A stretch of 5,672 nucleotides of DNA from an uncultured Lachnospiraceae bacterium. Its GTDB lineage: Bacteria > Bacillota_A > Clostridia > Lachnospirales > Lachnospiraceae. Every line of letters starts with the position of its first letter. The first letter of the stretch is position 1. Below, piece by piece: positions 5,437 to 5,672 of the stretch. Both the position numbers and the translations under genes were made by a program. The notes below the pieces were generated by a model that searched no databases, was not told the DNA's origin, and worked only from the letters and a program-made list of their open reading frames with translations. The stretch covers positions 1-5,672 of the forward strand of contig CAMOFS010000122.1 of assembly GCA_946613735.1 (NCBI GenBank), read 5' to 3'.

Positions 5437-5672
5437 CTACTCCTCTCCTTCCTCAAGCTTGGAAGCACGGCGCTCGATCTCCTTTTCCTGGACATCCGAG
5501 GGAGCCTGCTGGTACTTAAGGAACTCATAGGAGAAATCTCCTGCACCACCGGTCAGTGACCTTAATGCTGTGCCATAGCCGTAGAGCTCGGCATAAGGAA
5601 TCTCCGCAAGAACCTCCTGCTTGCCGCCGTCTATGGGGTTCATGCCCATAACCTTAGCATGGCGCTTATTGA
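5437..5672 (-). CDS. fusA: Elongation factor G, C-terminal end (gene continues past the right edge)
   Basis: Ribosomal translocation GTPase; only the last 77 complete codons are visible, so the GTP-binding domains are not seen. The fragment reads NKRHAKVMGMNP, then the AEIPYAELYGYGTALRSLT segment and GGAGDFSYEFLKYQQAP, which is the C-terminal domain V pattern of EF-G. It ends in a charged tail, EGEE, and TAG. The GDFSYEF wording and charged tail resemble the second EF-G-like protein of clostridia more than the EF-G of the ribosomal str operon. No tuf follows, which supports a paralogue. The ATG at 5649 is internal. A terminator lies 21 nt downstream. Confidence 0.85.
   Translation of the reverse strand, partial: NKRHAKVMGMNPIDGGKQEVLAEIPYAELYGYGTALRSLTGGAGDFSYEFLKYQQAPSDVQEKEIERRASKLEEGEE

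Overview
The window reads as chromosomal DNA of a low-to-moderate GC Firmicute, most likely a member of Clostridia (a Lachnospiraceae-like genome is my guess). The reasons are the ispF-cysS-rlmB-mrnC housekeeping cluster, a Mini-III ribonuclease, strong GGAGG ribosome binding sites and an EF-G paralogue of the type common in clostridia. All seven supported genes lie on the minus strand, so the biological order runs from the right edge to the left edge.

Layout in the direction of transcription: the C-terminal end of an elongation factor G (5672-5437), a hairpin terminator (5415-5393), a patatin-like phospholipase (5365-4058), a good sigma-A promoter overlapping the patatin stop (4068-4040), then a compact run of ispF (4006-3467), cysS (3446-2034), rlmB (1968-1228), mrnC (1118-696) and an Sfp-type phosphopantetheinyl transferase (558 to the left edge, incomplete). 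There is no gene-free stretch over 300 bases.

The run from ispF onward looks like one transcription unit. It serves isoprenoid precursor synthesis (IspF), cysteine charging of tRNA (CysS) and 23S rRNA modification and end maturation (RlmB, Mini-III), and ends with an enzyme that activates carrier proteins. The cysS/mrnC/rlmB association is a known Firmicutes arrangement, but rlmB and mrnC are in the opposite order from Bacillus subtilis.

The most unusual part is what fills the gaps. Each of the three junctions after cysS carries a copy of one short repeat family, always in the same orientation and just upstream of the next start codon. Two copies have grown into partial arrays with a period of about 20 bp. 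In the last gap the repeat supplies both the stop codon of mrnC and the Shine-Dalgarno sequence of the transferase gene. The mrnC gene has no ATG, GTG or TTG that would retain its catalytic aspartate. Its only sensible start is a CTG eight bases after a perfect AGGAGG. I did not find a clearly new multi-gene system; the repeat/operon interplay and the CTG start are the items most worth checking.
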